The notes under the pieces were generated by a model that had not been told where the DNA came from, made no database searches, and worked only from the letters and a program-made list of their open reading frames with translations. This document shows, in pieces, positions 1 through 5,726 of a DNA stretch of 9,459 nucleotides. The translations under genes were made by a program, and so were the position numbers. Positions within the stretch are counted from its first letter, which is position 1. The number at the start of each line of letters is the position of its first letter. Where the stretch lies: NCBI GenBank assembly GCA_000435635.1, contig FR882109.1, forward strand, positions 1 to 9,459. The letters are read 5' to 3'. The DNA comes from Prevotella sp. CAG:1320. Lineage in GTDB: Bacteria; Bacteroidota; Bacteroidia; Bacteroidales; Bacteroidaceae.

Positions 1-90
1 CAAAAGGGTCAAAGTCGCGTGGCTTTTCCATAACCCATCAGTTCGGAATTTATTGTAGATTTCAAGATAATCGGATAATACTCTTTTCAT
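1..90 (-). CDS. Unrecognised protein, N-terminal 30 codons only (runs off left edge)
   Basis: An ATG at 90-88 opens a frame that stays open to the window edge and gives 30 residues, beginning MKRVLSDYLEIYNKF. The start overlaps the stop of the upstream small membrane protein in an ATGA arrangement (positions 90-87). An AAAGGAGG sequence lies six bases upstream of the ATG, which is a near-perfect Shine-Dalgarno and uncommon in Bacteroidota. Together these make the start convincing although so little of the gene is visible. The visible part is mixed charged and aromatic with no signal peptide; the last residues become hydrophobic (ATLTLL), so a membrane segment may begin just beyond the edge. 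I do not recognise the family. The gene should be co-transcribed and translationally coupled with the small membrane protein. Confidence 0.6.
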   Translation of the reverse strand, partial: MKRVLSDYLEIYNKFRTDGLWKSHATLTLL

Positions 91-326
91 CGCTTGCCTC
101 CTTTATGCCAAAGGCATATGAACAGGAATATTGCCAATGCAAAGTTCAGCCACATTCCAAAGGACAATGAGCCAATACGCATATACATACGCTCTGCTAA
201 AAAGTTATTTCCATTGGGCTCTACTATGTATTTCATATCTACATAGGCATTTACCCATATCAATAACTCATATATGGCAATCAGAGCAAATGTAATAATA
301 CCGACTGTTTTCTGCCACTTCTTCAT
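87..326 (-). CDS. Small two-helix inner-membrane protein of unknown function
   Basis: The frame encodes 79 residues from the ATG at 326. An ATG four codons further upstream (338) would give 83. I prefer 326 because it begins with a typical MKKWQK amino end and leaves a leader of about 20 nt after the likely -7 box at 361-354. There are two hydrophobic segments, about residues 7-27 and 54-73, joined by a polar loop of about 26 residues containing VEPNGNNF. The C-terminus is basic (HKGGKR). The positive ends suggest both termini face the cytoplasm. The stop overlaps the start of the next gene (ATGA), so the two proteins probably act together, for example as a small membrane partner, but this is inference. 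I do not recognise the family. The region is more AT-rich than the core genes to the right. Confidence 0.6.
   Translation of the reverse strand: MKKWQKTVGIITFALIAIYELLIWVNAYVDMKYIVEPNGNNFLAERMYMRIGSLSFGMWLNFALAIFLFICLWHKGGKR
97..104 (-). promoter_or_regulatory. Strong Shine-Dalgarno inside the end of the upstream gene
   Basis: On the minus strand, positions 104-97 read AAAGGAGG, six bases before the ATG at 90. The motif lies within the last codons (Lys-Gly-Gly-Lys-Arg) of the small membrane protein. It fixes the start of the gene leaving the window at the left edge. Strong Shine-Dalgarno sites are rarely used in Bacteroidota, so the glycine and lysine codons there may partly have been selected as a ribosome site. 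Confidence 0.6.
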
Positions 327-353
327 ATGCGAATACATTCATTATAAACTGTT

Positions 354-361
354 CAAAAATA
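354..361 (-). promoter_or_regulatory. Candidate Bacteroidota -7 promoter box for the small membrane protein
   Basis: The minus strand reads TATTTTTG from 361 to 354, an exact match to the Bacteroidota -7 consensus TAnnTTTG. No clear -33 TTG element is visible about 20 bases upstream. A start site about 7 bases downstream would fall near 347, leaving a usable leader for the ATG at 326 but only about 9 bases for the ATG at 338. The surroundings are AT-rich, so a chance match is possible. Confidence 0.4.
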
Positions 362-429
362 CAAAAAATACCATTCATTTGTCTATAATGAACAGCATTT
401 CTTTTTGTGATTCAGCAAATATAAAGAGC

Positions 430-687
430 TTAAAATTTCATTCCTCTGCTTTTTCTTGGTTTTTCTACTGATTTTCGTAAGCCTTGCCGTAATTTATCCC
501 ATTGTTCCTTGAACCATTCGCCAATCACTTGCCCATTGATGGCAAGTGCAAGTTTCGATTTGTCTGCCGGGTCTTTCACCACTTGGAAGCCAGCTTCCTC
601 GGTTTTGAACTTCTGCTTGTGTTCCTCCGAATAGAGTTCGCCTTCGTAGAACAGCGGCTTGCCGCTGATGAGCGTGGCGGTCTGCCT
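430..687 (-). pseudogene. 3' remnant of an unidentified gene, 85 codons, no usable start
   Basis: On the minus strand a frame is open from just after a TAA at 690-688 to a TAA at 432-430. It reads like real protein: RQTATLISGKPLFYEG near its start, then charged and aromatic residues, INGQVIGEWFKEQW in the middle, and a basic tail ending KSRGMKF. No ATG occurs before the fourth codon from the end, and the GTG codons lie inside an apparently continuous domain. The 5' part of the gene is therefore missing or has been shifted out of frame. Upstream the frame is interrupted right at a cluster of inverted repeats. The basic tail and GK(P/x)LFYEG-type segment give a weak impression of proteins carried on Bacteroidales conjugative elements, but I cannot name a family. 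The strong plus-strand frames here are its complements. It may mark the scar of a lost mobile element. Confidence 0.45.
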
Positions 688-691
688 TTAG

Positions 692-737
692 CTGAAGCCG
701 ACTTCAGGCGAAAGAGCCTAATTTTACCAACATGGTA
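692..737. repeat. Cluster of three short inverted repeats
   Basis: Three perfect short inverted repeats sit side by side. CTGAAG (692-697) pairs with CTTCAG (702-707) around a 4-base loop. AGGC (706-709) pairs with GCCT (716-719) around a 6-base loop. TACCA (725-729) pairs with TGGTA (733-737) around a 3-base loop. The first two overlap at 706-707, so they cannot form together. The cluster lies between the stop of the methyltransferase gene and the broken reading frame at 430-687. None is followed by a good T-run on the minus strand, so I do not call it an intrinsic terminator; it could be a weak one, or an old element end. Confidence 0.4.
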
Positions 738-755
738 CCCTTCATCTGTAAGCGG

Positions 756-1946
756 TTACTCTACGTAGAGCACCAAGCCCTTGAGGTATTCGCCCTCGGG
801 ATGATAAATATTAATGGGATGATCGGCTGGCTGATGCAGCTGGTGAAGAATGCGCACGCTGCGCTTGGCTTGCGCCGCGGCCGTGAACACGGCAGCGCGA
901 AACTGGTCTTTCGTCACTACCTGCGAACAACTGAAGGTAAAGAGCAGCCCTCCAGGCTTGATGCGCTGCAGACCTTTCACGTTGAGCCGCGTATATCCCT
1001 TGAGGGCGTTACGCAGTGCCGCACGATGCTTGGCGAATGCTGGCGGGTCGAGCACGATGAGGTCATACTGTTGGTCATGGCTGTCCAGGTAGCGGAAAGC
1101 GTCATCGCAGAAAGCCTCATGACGATTGTCTCCAGGGAAATTGAGCGCCACGTTGTCCTTAGTCAGCTCTATGGCCTTGGCACTGCTATCCACGGAATGC
1201 ACCAACGTGGCCTGTCCCCTAAGAGCATAAACCGAGAAACCTCCCGTATAGCAAAACATGTTGAGCACAGATTTACCCTTGGCGTATCGCTCCAGCAACG
1301 CGCGGTTGTCTCGCTGGTCTACGAAAAAGCCCGTCTTCTGCCCCTTCAGCCAGTCTATGTGGAAACGCAGACCGTTCTCCATGGCGATATCACCAGCGCC
1401 ATCGCCACCAAAAATGAAACCGTTCTCTTGCCCCAAATCAGCCTTGAAGGGAAGAGTGGTCTCGCTCTTATAATAAATATGGTGTAAACGGGAACCCATC
1501 ACGCTCAACAAGGCATCCTTGATGGCAAAGCGGTCACGATGCATGCCCACACTATGTGCCTGCATCACGGCGGTATCGCCATAGCAGTCTATCACCAAGC
1601 CTGGCAAATGGTCTCCTTCTCCATGTACCAACCGATAGGTGTCATTGGCGGGATTGTCTGCCACGCCAATTGCCAGACGGGCCTTCAAGGCAGAACCGAG
1701 CCGCCCTTGCCAATAGCGGTCATCTATCACGATGTCTTGGAAAGAGAGCACCCTGACAGCGATGGAACCTATCTGGTAATGTCCTAACGCAATAAAATCA
1801 CCCTGAGCGGTGATGACTTTTACCACGTCGCCTTCCTCTATGCCATCGTCCATATGGTCGATAGCTCCTGAAAAGACCCAGGGATGGAAACGAGAGAGGG
1901 ACTCCTCTTTATTCTTCTTGAGGTATACTTGCTTGTATTGGTTCAT
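756..1946 (-). CDS. rlmI: Class I rRNA (cytosine-C5) methyltransferase, RlmI family
   Basis: The 396-residue product matches the length of RlmI, which uses S-adenosylmethionine to methylate C1962 of 23S rRNA in E. coli. An N-terminal PUA-type RNA-binding region covers about residues 5-80, with the typical opening RFHPWVFSGAI at 19-29. The linker motif LVHGEGDHLPGLVID is at 106-120. The Rossmann methyltransferase part begins with GQKTGFFVDQRDNR (202-215), then motif I VLNMFCYTGGFSVYAL (227-242), the acidic ribose-binding VDSS (252-255) and the DPPAF motif (300-304). FSCSQ at 338-342 and PEGEYLKGLVLY near the end are also typical. I start at the ATG at 1946 (MNQYKQVYLKK), not the one at 1973, because family members begin at about this point. 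The first 38 bases overlap the end of the exonuclease gene, so translation is probably coupled. There is no Shine-Dalgarno. The exact target base in this organism is inferred. Confidence 0.9.
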   Translation of the reverse strand: MNQYKQVYLKKNKEESLSRFHPWVFSGAIDHMDDGIEEGDVVKVITAQGDFIALGHYQIGSIAVRVLSFQDIVIDDRYWQGRLGSALKARLAIGVADNPANDTYRLVHGEGDHLPGLVIDCYGDTAVMQAHSVGMHRDRFAIKDALLSVMGSRLHHIYYKSETTLPFKADLGQENGFIFGGDGAGDIAMENGLRFHIDWLKGQKTGFFVDQRDNRALLERYAKGKSVLNMFCYTGGFSVYALRGQATLVHSVDSSAKAIELTKDNVALNFPGDNRHEAFCDDAFRYLDSHDQQYDLIVLDPPAFAKHRAALRNALKGYTRLNVKGLQRIKPGGLLFTFSCSQVVTKDQFRAAVFTAAAQAKRSVRILHQLHQPADHPINIYHPEGEYLKGLVLYVE

Positions 1947-2559
1947 CTGGAATAGTGATGAGTTGGAAATCACGAGACGCCTTTAGCCGGCATATCTCTT
2001 CATATAGGTTGATGCATGCCCATGCGTCGGTGGCCGCATAGAGCTTTTGAGGATCCTTGAGTATGGGGGCGTCCCAGTTGGAGAGACGTTGAGTCTTGCT
2101 TATCTTCTGATGGAAGAGGTTAGCGTAAAGCTTCTGCAAACTAAGGTCTTGTATGCCCAGCTCTCCCACCTCGTCTTGTATATCGACAAAATAACCTGGG
2201 ACAAAGTCGGTCCGCTTGCGGAGCATGGCGATATCATCACGCAACGAAAGACCGGTCTTCATTATGGTCTTATCCTCCAAGAGGCGTATGATAGCGGGAG
2301 TCATACCACAATGATTGAGCCTAAAGAGAAAGCAAGTGTCACGGGTGGAAACTTGCAGGAGGGCGACTTTGTTTTGCTTTCCCCTGGTGAAAGAGGGGCG
2401 GGTCTCGGTGTCTACGCCCAATATGTCACTGTCCAGCAGGTAATCCACTGCCTTGCGGGTCTCTCCTTCGGTATTGATGGTGATGATGCGACCTTGGAAC
2501 AAAGCTCGCGGCAGGTCGTTGATGGCGTGCTTATCGTATTTGTTGAATATGGTCTTCAT
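1909..2559 (-). CDS. DEDDy 3'-5' exonuclease (RNase D / WRN-type exonuclease domain)
   Basis: The 216-residue product is a stand-alone exonuclease domain of the DnaQ-like superfamily. The metal-binding residues are visible: exo I ILGVDTET with D50 and E52, exo II GLSLRDDIAML with D109 as the best match to the conserved aspartate, and exo III LYAATDAW with Y174 and D178, the YxxxD form of the DEDDy class. There are no HRDC or helicase domains, unlike RNase D or WRN/RecQ fusions, so the substrate (RNA or DNA) cannot be decided from sequence. The ATG at 2559 (MKTIFNKYDK) lies about 17 bases after a likely transcription start; a longer frame back to 2736 would run through the divergent promoter and into ftsK and is not credible. 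Its last 38 bases overlap the RlmI-type methyltransferase, which favours an RNA-related role by inference. Confidence 0.88.
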   Translation of the reverse strand: MKTIFNKYDKHAINDLPRALFQGRIITINTEGETRKAVDYLLDSDILGVDTETRPSFTRGKQNKVALLQVSTRDTCFLFRLNHCGMTPAIIRLLEDKTIMKTGLSLRDDIAMLRKRTDFVPGYFVDIQDEVGELGIQDLSLQKLYANLFHQKISKTQRLSNWDAPILKDPQKLYAATDAWACINLYEEICRLKASRDFQLITIPDEPIQASIPQEE

Positions 2560-2582
2560 CTTGCTTATCTTGCAACAAGGTG

Positions 2583-2590
2583 CAAAATTA
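2583..2590 (-). promoter_or_regulatory. Bacteroidota -7 promoter box for the exonuclease-methyltransferase operon
   Basis: The minus strand reads TAATTTTG from 2590 to 2583, an exact TAnnTTTG match, 23 bases before the ATG at 2559. The -33 element is not clear. The box is part of a 10-bp sequence, TAATTTTGCA, repeated in mirror orientation in the ftsK promoter at 2634-2643. Confidence 0.6.
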
Positions 2591-2633
2591 GAAAAAAAAA
2601 GGGAAATAGTTCCGCTAATTGGGAGAAAATAGC

Positions 2634-2641
2634 TAATTTTG
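2634..2641 (+). promoter_or_regulatory. Bacteroidota -7 promoter box for ftsK
   Basis: TAATTTTG at 2634-2641 exactly matches the TAnnTTTG -7 consensus and lies 27 bases before the ATG at 2669. Transcription would begin near 2648, giving a leader of about 20 bases. This also argues against the TTG at 2639 as the ftsK start, because that codon lies inside the box. GCTAATT occurs twice nearby (2614-2620 and 2632-2638), the second copy overlapping the box, and could be a regulator half-site. Confidence 0.6.
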
Positions 2642-2668
2642 CATACAATTACTATAACAGCGCAAAAA

Positions 2669-5101
2669 ATGGCCAAAAGAAAAACGGCACGTAAAACCAA
2701 CAACAAGACTACGTTTGGGGACGCCATCGGACTCAACTATATATTTGACAACACCATCACCGACTTTTTCCTGGGACTGCTCACTGTAGCGATAGCCGTG
2801 GTAATGATTATCGCCATGTGCTCCTACCTGTCGACTGGAGCGACGGACCAAAGCATGCTGGAAAACCTGAGAGCGGGAGAATGGGTCAATACGGGACAGG
2901 AATTCCGCAATTATTGTGGCTCGCTGGGAGCGATAGTCTCGTACTACCTCATCACGGTAAATTTCGGCTTGCCGGCATTCCTTGTGCCCGCCTTCCTTAT
3001 CCTCTGCGGCCTCAGGTTGATGCGGGTGTACATGGTAAACCTATGGAAGTGGTTTTTCGGCACTATGCTGGTGATGATATGGTTCTCGGTGACATTCGCC
3101 AAGTTCCTAGCGCCTTTCACGGGCTCATTGGTATTCAATCCTGGCGGTAAGCATGGGGAGTATGTCGTGCAGACATTGGAAAACGTGATTGGGCCTCCAG
3201 GACTAACCGCCATTCTTTGCATTGTGGCCGTAGCGTTCCTTACCTACTTGAGTTCCGAGACCATCAATGTGATACGTAAAGCCATGAATCCCATAGGGTA
3301 TATAACCAGCAAGGTGAAGTTTGAGATTACTAACCGCCGAAATGAGGAAGATGCCGTAATAGCACAGCCCACCACGGCAGGGAGTCCTGAGAAAAAGACG
3401 GAATCTGAAAAAGAGGAAAATGAACCAGCATCTGTGGCTGTCCCCGCAGAGAAAACAGAGGAAAAAATTCCTGACAACAACAGGGACGGGCAAGACACGC
3501 CCATAAAAATAGATGTTGTCATTGGCAAGGAAGACGAGAAGGCGGATGGCAATACCGTGGCAGGCGAGGGCATCAATACGCCCATCAATCCGAAGGAGCC
3601 ATTCACCCGCTACAAGTATCCCACGCTCAACTTGCTGAAGAAATACGAGGACGACGGAAAGCCTTACATAGACGAGGCTGAGCAAATAGAGAACAAGAAT
3701 CGCATCATCGAGGTGTTGGGCAACTTCGGCGTGACCATCAAGAGTATCAAGGCCACGGTGGGTCCCACCATTACGCTCTACGAGATACAACCTTCGGAAG
3801 GCATCCGCATCTCCAAAATCAAGAATTTGGAGGATGATATCGCCTTGAGCCTTGCCGCTTTGGGCATCCGTATCATCGCACCCATCCCCGGAAAGGGCAC
3901 AATAGGAATAGAAGTGCCAAACACCAAGCCCAACATCGTCTCGATGGAGAGCATCCTCAATAGCAGGAAATTCCAGGAGACGAAGATGGACTTGCCATTG
4001 GCTCTGGGCAAGACCATTACCAACGAGGTGTTTATGGTAGACCTGGCCAAGATACCCCACTTGCTAGTAGCAGGCGCTACGGGACAGGGAAAGTCCGTGG
4101 GACTGAACGCCATCATCACTTCCCTGCTCTACAAGAAACATCCCAACGAACTGAAATTCGTGCTCATTGACCCCAAAAAGGTGGAGTTCAGCGTCTACGC
4201 ACCCATAGCCAACCACTTCATGGCCTCTGTGGACGAGGACGAGGAGCCTATCATCACTGACGTGAGCAAGGTGGTGCGCACCCTGAAAAGCCTCTGCGCA
4301 CTCATGGATCATCGTTACGACATGCTGAAGATAGCGGGAGCGCGCCATATCAAGGAATATAACCAGAAATTCCTGAACCGCAAACTGGATCCCACCAAGG
4401 GCCATGAGTATATGCCCTATATCGTCGTGGTAATAGATGAGTTCGGAGACCTTATCATGACCGCGGGAAAAGAAATAGAGCTGCCTATCGCCCGTATCGC
4501 GCAGTTGGCCCGCGCTGTGGGCATCCACATGGTGATAGCCACGCAACGTCCTACCACCACGATTATCACGGGTAATATCAAGGCAAATTTCCCTGGACGC
4601 ATCGCCTTCAAAGTAAGTGCGGGAATCGACAGCAAAACCATCCTGGATCGCTCTGGTGCCCAACAATTGATAGGAAGAGGCGATATGCTTTATCTCAATG
4701 GCAATGAGCCTGTCAGAGTGCAATGCGCCTTCGTGGACACGCCCGAGGTGGAGCAAATCACCAATTACGTAGCCAACCAGCCTGGGCCTATCGCCCCGAT
4801 GGAACTGCCAGAGCCTGCGTCTGAAGACGGCGGCATCGCTGGAGGAGGAGGCGGACTGGACACCCACAACCTTGACCCCTTCTTCGAGGAGGCTGCCCAC
4901 CATGTGGTGCTGACCCAACAAGGCAGCACAAGCATGATACAACGCCGCTTCTCGATAGGCTATAATCGTGCGGGCAGGCTAATGGACCAATTGGAAAGTG
5001 CGGGCATCGTGGGGGAAGCACAAGGCAGCAAACCCCGTGAAGTATTGATTCAAGACGAGAATCAGCTAAATACATTGTTGGCCTCACTAAGAGGTTCATG
5101 A
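2669..5101 (+). CDS. ftsK: DNA translocase FtsK (FtsK/SpoIIIE family)
   Basis: FtsK is a septum-anchored hexameric ATPase that pumps double-stranded DNA so that sister chromosomes clear the closing septum. The 810-residue protein has the whole layout. About four transmembrane helices fall within residues 30-195. A hydrophilic acidic linker follows (about 225-317), rich in Glu, Lys and Pro and far shorter than the E. coli one. The alpha/beta motor runs from about 318, with Walker A GATGQGKS (469-476) and Walker B VVVIDEFGDL (586-595, D590). ATQRPTTTIITGNIKANFPGR-type sensor sequence follows. A glycine-rich hinge leads to a C-terminal winged-helix gamma domain (about 735-810), which in characterised homologues reads polar DNA motifs and contacts XerD. 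The start at 2669 (MAKRKTARKT) fits the promoter. The next gene, lolA-like, begins 22 bp after the stop, so they are likely co-transcribed. Confidence 0.96.
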   Translation: MAKRKTARKTNNKTTFGDAIGLNYIFDNTITDFFLGLLTVAIAVVMIIAMCSYLSTGATDQSMLENLRAGEWVNTGQEFRNYCGSLGAIVSYYLITVNFGLPAFLVPAFLILCGLRLMRVYMVNLWKWFFGTMLVMIWFSVTFAKFLAPFTGSLVFNPGGKHGEYVVQTLENVIGPPGLTAILCIVAVAFLTYLSSETINVIRKAMNPIGYITSKVKFEITNRRNEEDAVIAQPTTAGSPEKKTESEKEENEPASVAVPAEKTEEKIPDNNRDGQDTPIKIDVVIGKEDEKADGNTVAGEGINTPINPKEPFTRYKYPTLNLLKKYEDDGKPYIDEAEQIENKNRIIEVLGNFGVTIKSIKATVGPTITLYEIQPSEGIRISKIKNLEDDIALSLAALGIRIIAPIPGKGTIGIEVPNTKPNIVSMESILNSRKFQETKMDLPLALGKTITNEVFMVDLAKIPHLLVAGATGQGKSVGLNAIITSLLYKKHPNELKFVLIDPKKVEFSVYAPIANHFMASVDEDEEPIITDVSKVVRTLKSLCALMDHRYDMLKIAGARHIKEYNQKFLNRKLDPTKGHEYMPYIVVVIDEFGDLIMTAGKEIELPIARIAQLARAVGIHMVIATQRPTTTIITGNIKANFPGRIAFKVSAGIDSKTILDRSGAQQLIGRGDMLYLNGNEPVRVQCAFVDTPEVEQITNYVANQPGPIAPMELPEPASEDGGIAGGGGGLDTHNLDPFFEEAAHHVVLTQQGSTSMIQRRFSIGYNRAGRLMDQLESAGIVGEAQGSKPREVLIQDENQLNTLLASLRGS

Positions 5102-5123
5102 CAAACAAATAACCAAAACGCAT

Positions 5124-5726
5124 ATGAAAAAGATTCTTATAATAATACTGACCGCGCTGTTCACACTGAGTGGACAAGCGCAAACCGCCAAGCAAGTGTT
5201 GGACAAGACCGCCGCCGTGATAGGCCGCAAGGGAGGGGCACAAGCCAACTTTAAGATGACAAGCGGCCAGTATGGCTCGGCTAGCGGAACCATCCATATC
5301 AAGGGCAACAAGTTCCATGCCCGTACCAACAATGGTGTCATTGTATGGTTCAACGGCAAGACACAGTGGAGCTACATGAAGTCCACGCAGGAGGTGAACA
5401 TCAGCACACCAACCCAGGCACAACAGATGTCCATGAACCCCTATACCTTTATTAATATATACAAAACAGGCTATACCGCTACCATAAAGAGCAGTGGCAA
5501 TAACTACGTAGTGCGCCTGGTGGCGCAAAACAAGCAGCGCACCGTGCAGGAGATGTACATTACCATCAACAAGAAGACATACGTGCCCAGCCAGGTGAAA
5601 ATGCGGCAAGGCAACAGTTGGATGACCATCAACATCAGTGGCTTCCAAGCCAAGAACCAATCTAACTCAACCTTTGTGTTCAACAGCAAAGACTTCCCAC
5701 AAGCAGAAATCATTGACCTGAGATGA
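5124..5726 (+). CDS. lolA: LolA-like periplasmic outer-membrane lipoprotein carrier
   Basis: The 200-residue product has a clear Sec signal peptide: MKK, a hydrophobic core at residues 4-15, and a probable cleavage after GQA (residue 19). There is no lipobox cysteine, so it should be soluble in the periplasm. The mature part opens with a helix (AKQVLDKTAAVIG) and then alternates short beta strands, as expected for the LolA half-barrel. It includes the NNGVIVWFNGKTQWSY segment typical of this family, where a strand leads into a W-x-Y motif, and a later TYVPSQVKM strand. LolA ferries lipoproteins from the LolCDE complex to the outer membrane; that role is inferred from family and context. ftsK directly followed by lolA is also the order in E. 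coli, which supports the call. The stop overlaps the next start (ATGA, 5723-5726), so translation of the downstream membrane protein is probably coupled. Confidence 0.85.
   Translation: MKKILIIILTALFTLSGQAQTAKQVLDKTAAVIGRKGGAQANFKMTSGQYGSASGTIHIKGNKFHARTNNGVIVWFNGKTQWSYMKSTQEVNISTPTQAQQMSMNPYTFINIYKTGYTATIKSSGNNYVVRLVAQNKQRTVQEMYITINKKTYVPSQVKMRQGNSWMTINISGFQAKNQSNSTFVFNSKDFPQAEIIDLR

Noticed and set aside
732..1487. Long plus-strand open frame of 251 codons opposite the methyltransferase gene
   Set aside because: It is antisense to a frame with intact RlmI motifs; its translation has no recognisable domain.
2639..2668. Upstream TTG start adding ten residues to FtsK
   Set aside because: The TTG lies inside the TAATTTTG promoter box, upstream of the expected transcription start; the ATG at 2669 fits better.
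2047..2694. Plus-strand open frame of 215 codons opposite the exonuclease
   Set aside because: It lies antisense to clear exonuclease motifs and runs across the divergent promoter into the ftsK start.
3203..4942. Two minus-strand frames of 285 and 292 codons inside ftsK, possible antisense genes
   Set aside because: They mirror the codon structure of ftsK and have compositions typical of shadows (His- and Leu-rich, no domain).
4788..5660. Minus-strand 290-codon frame across the ftsK-lolA junction
   Set aside because: It covers parts of two well-supported genes, is Cys/His/Leu-rich and shows no domain.
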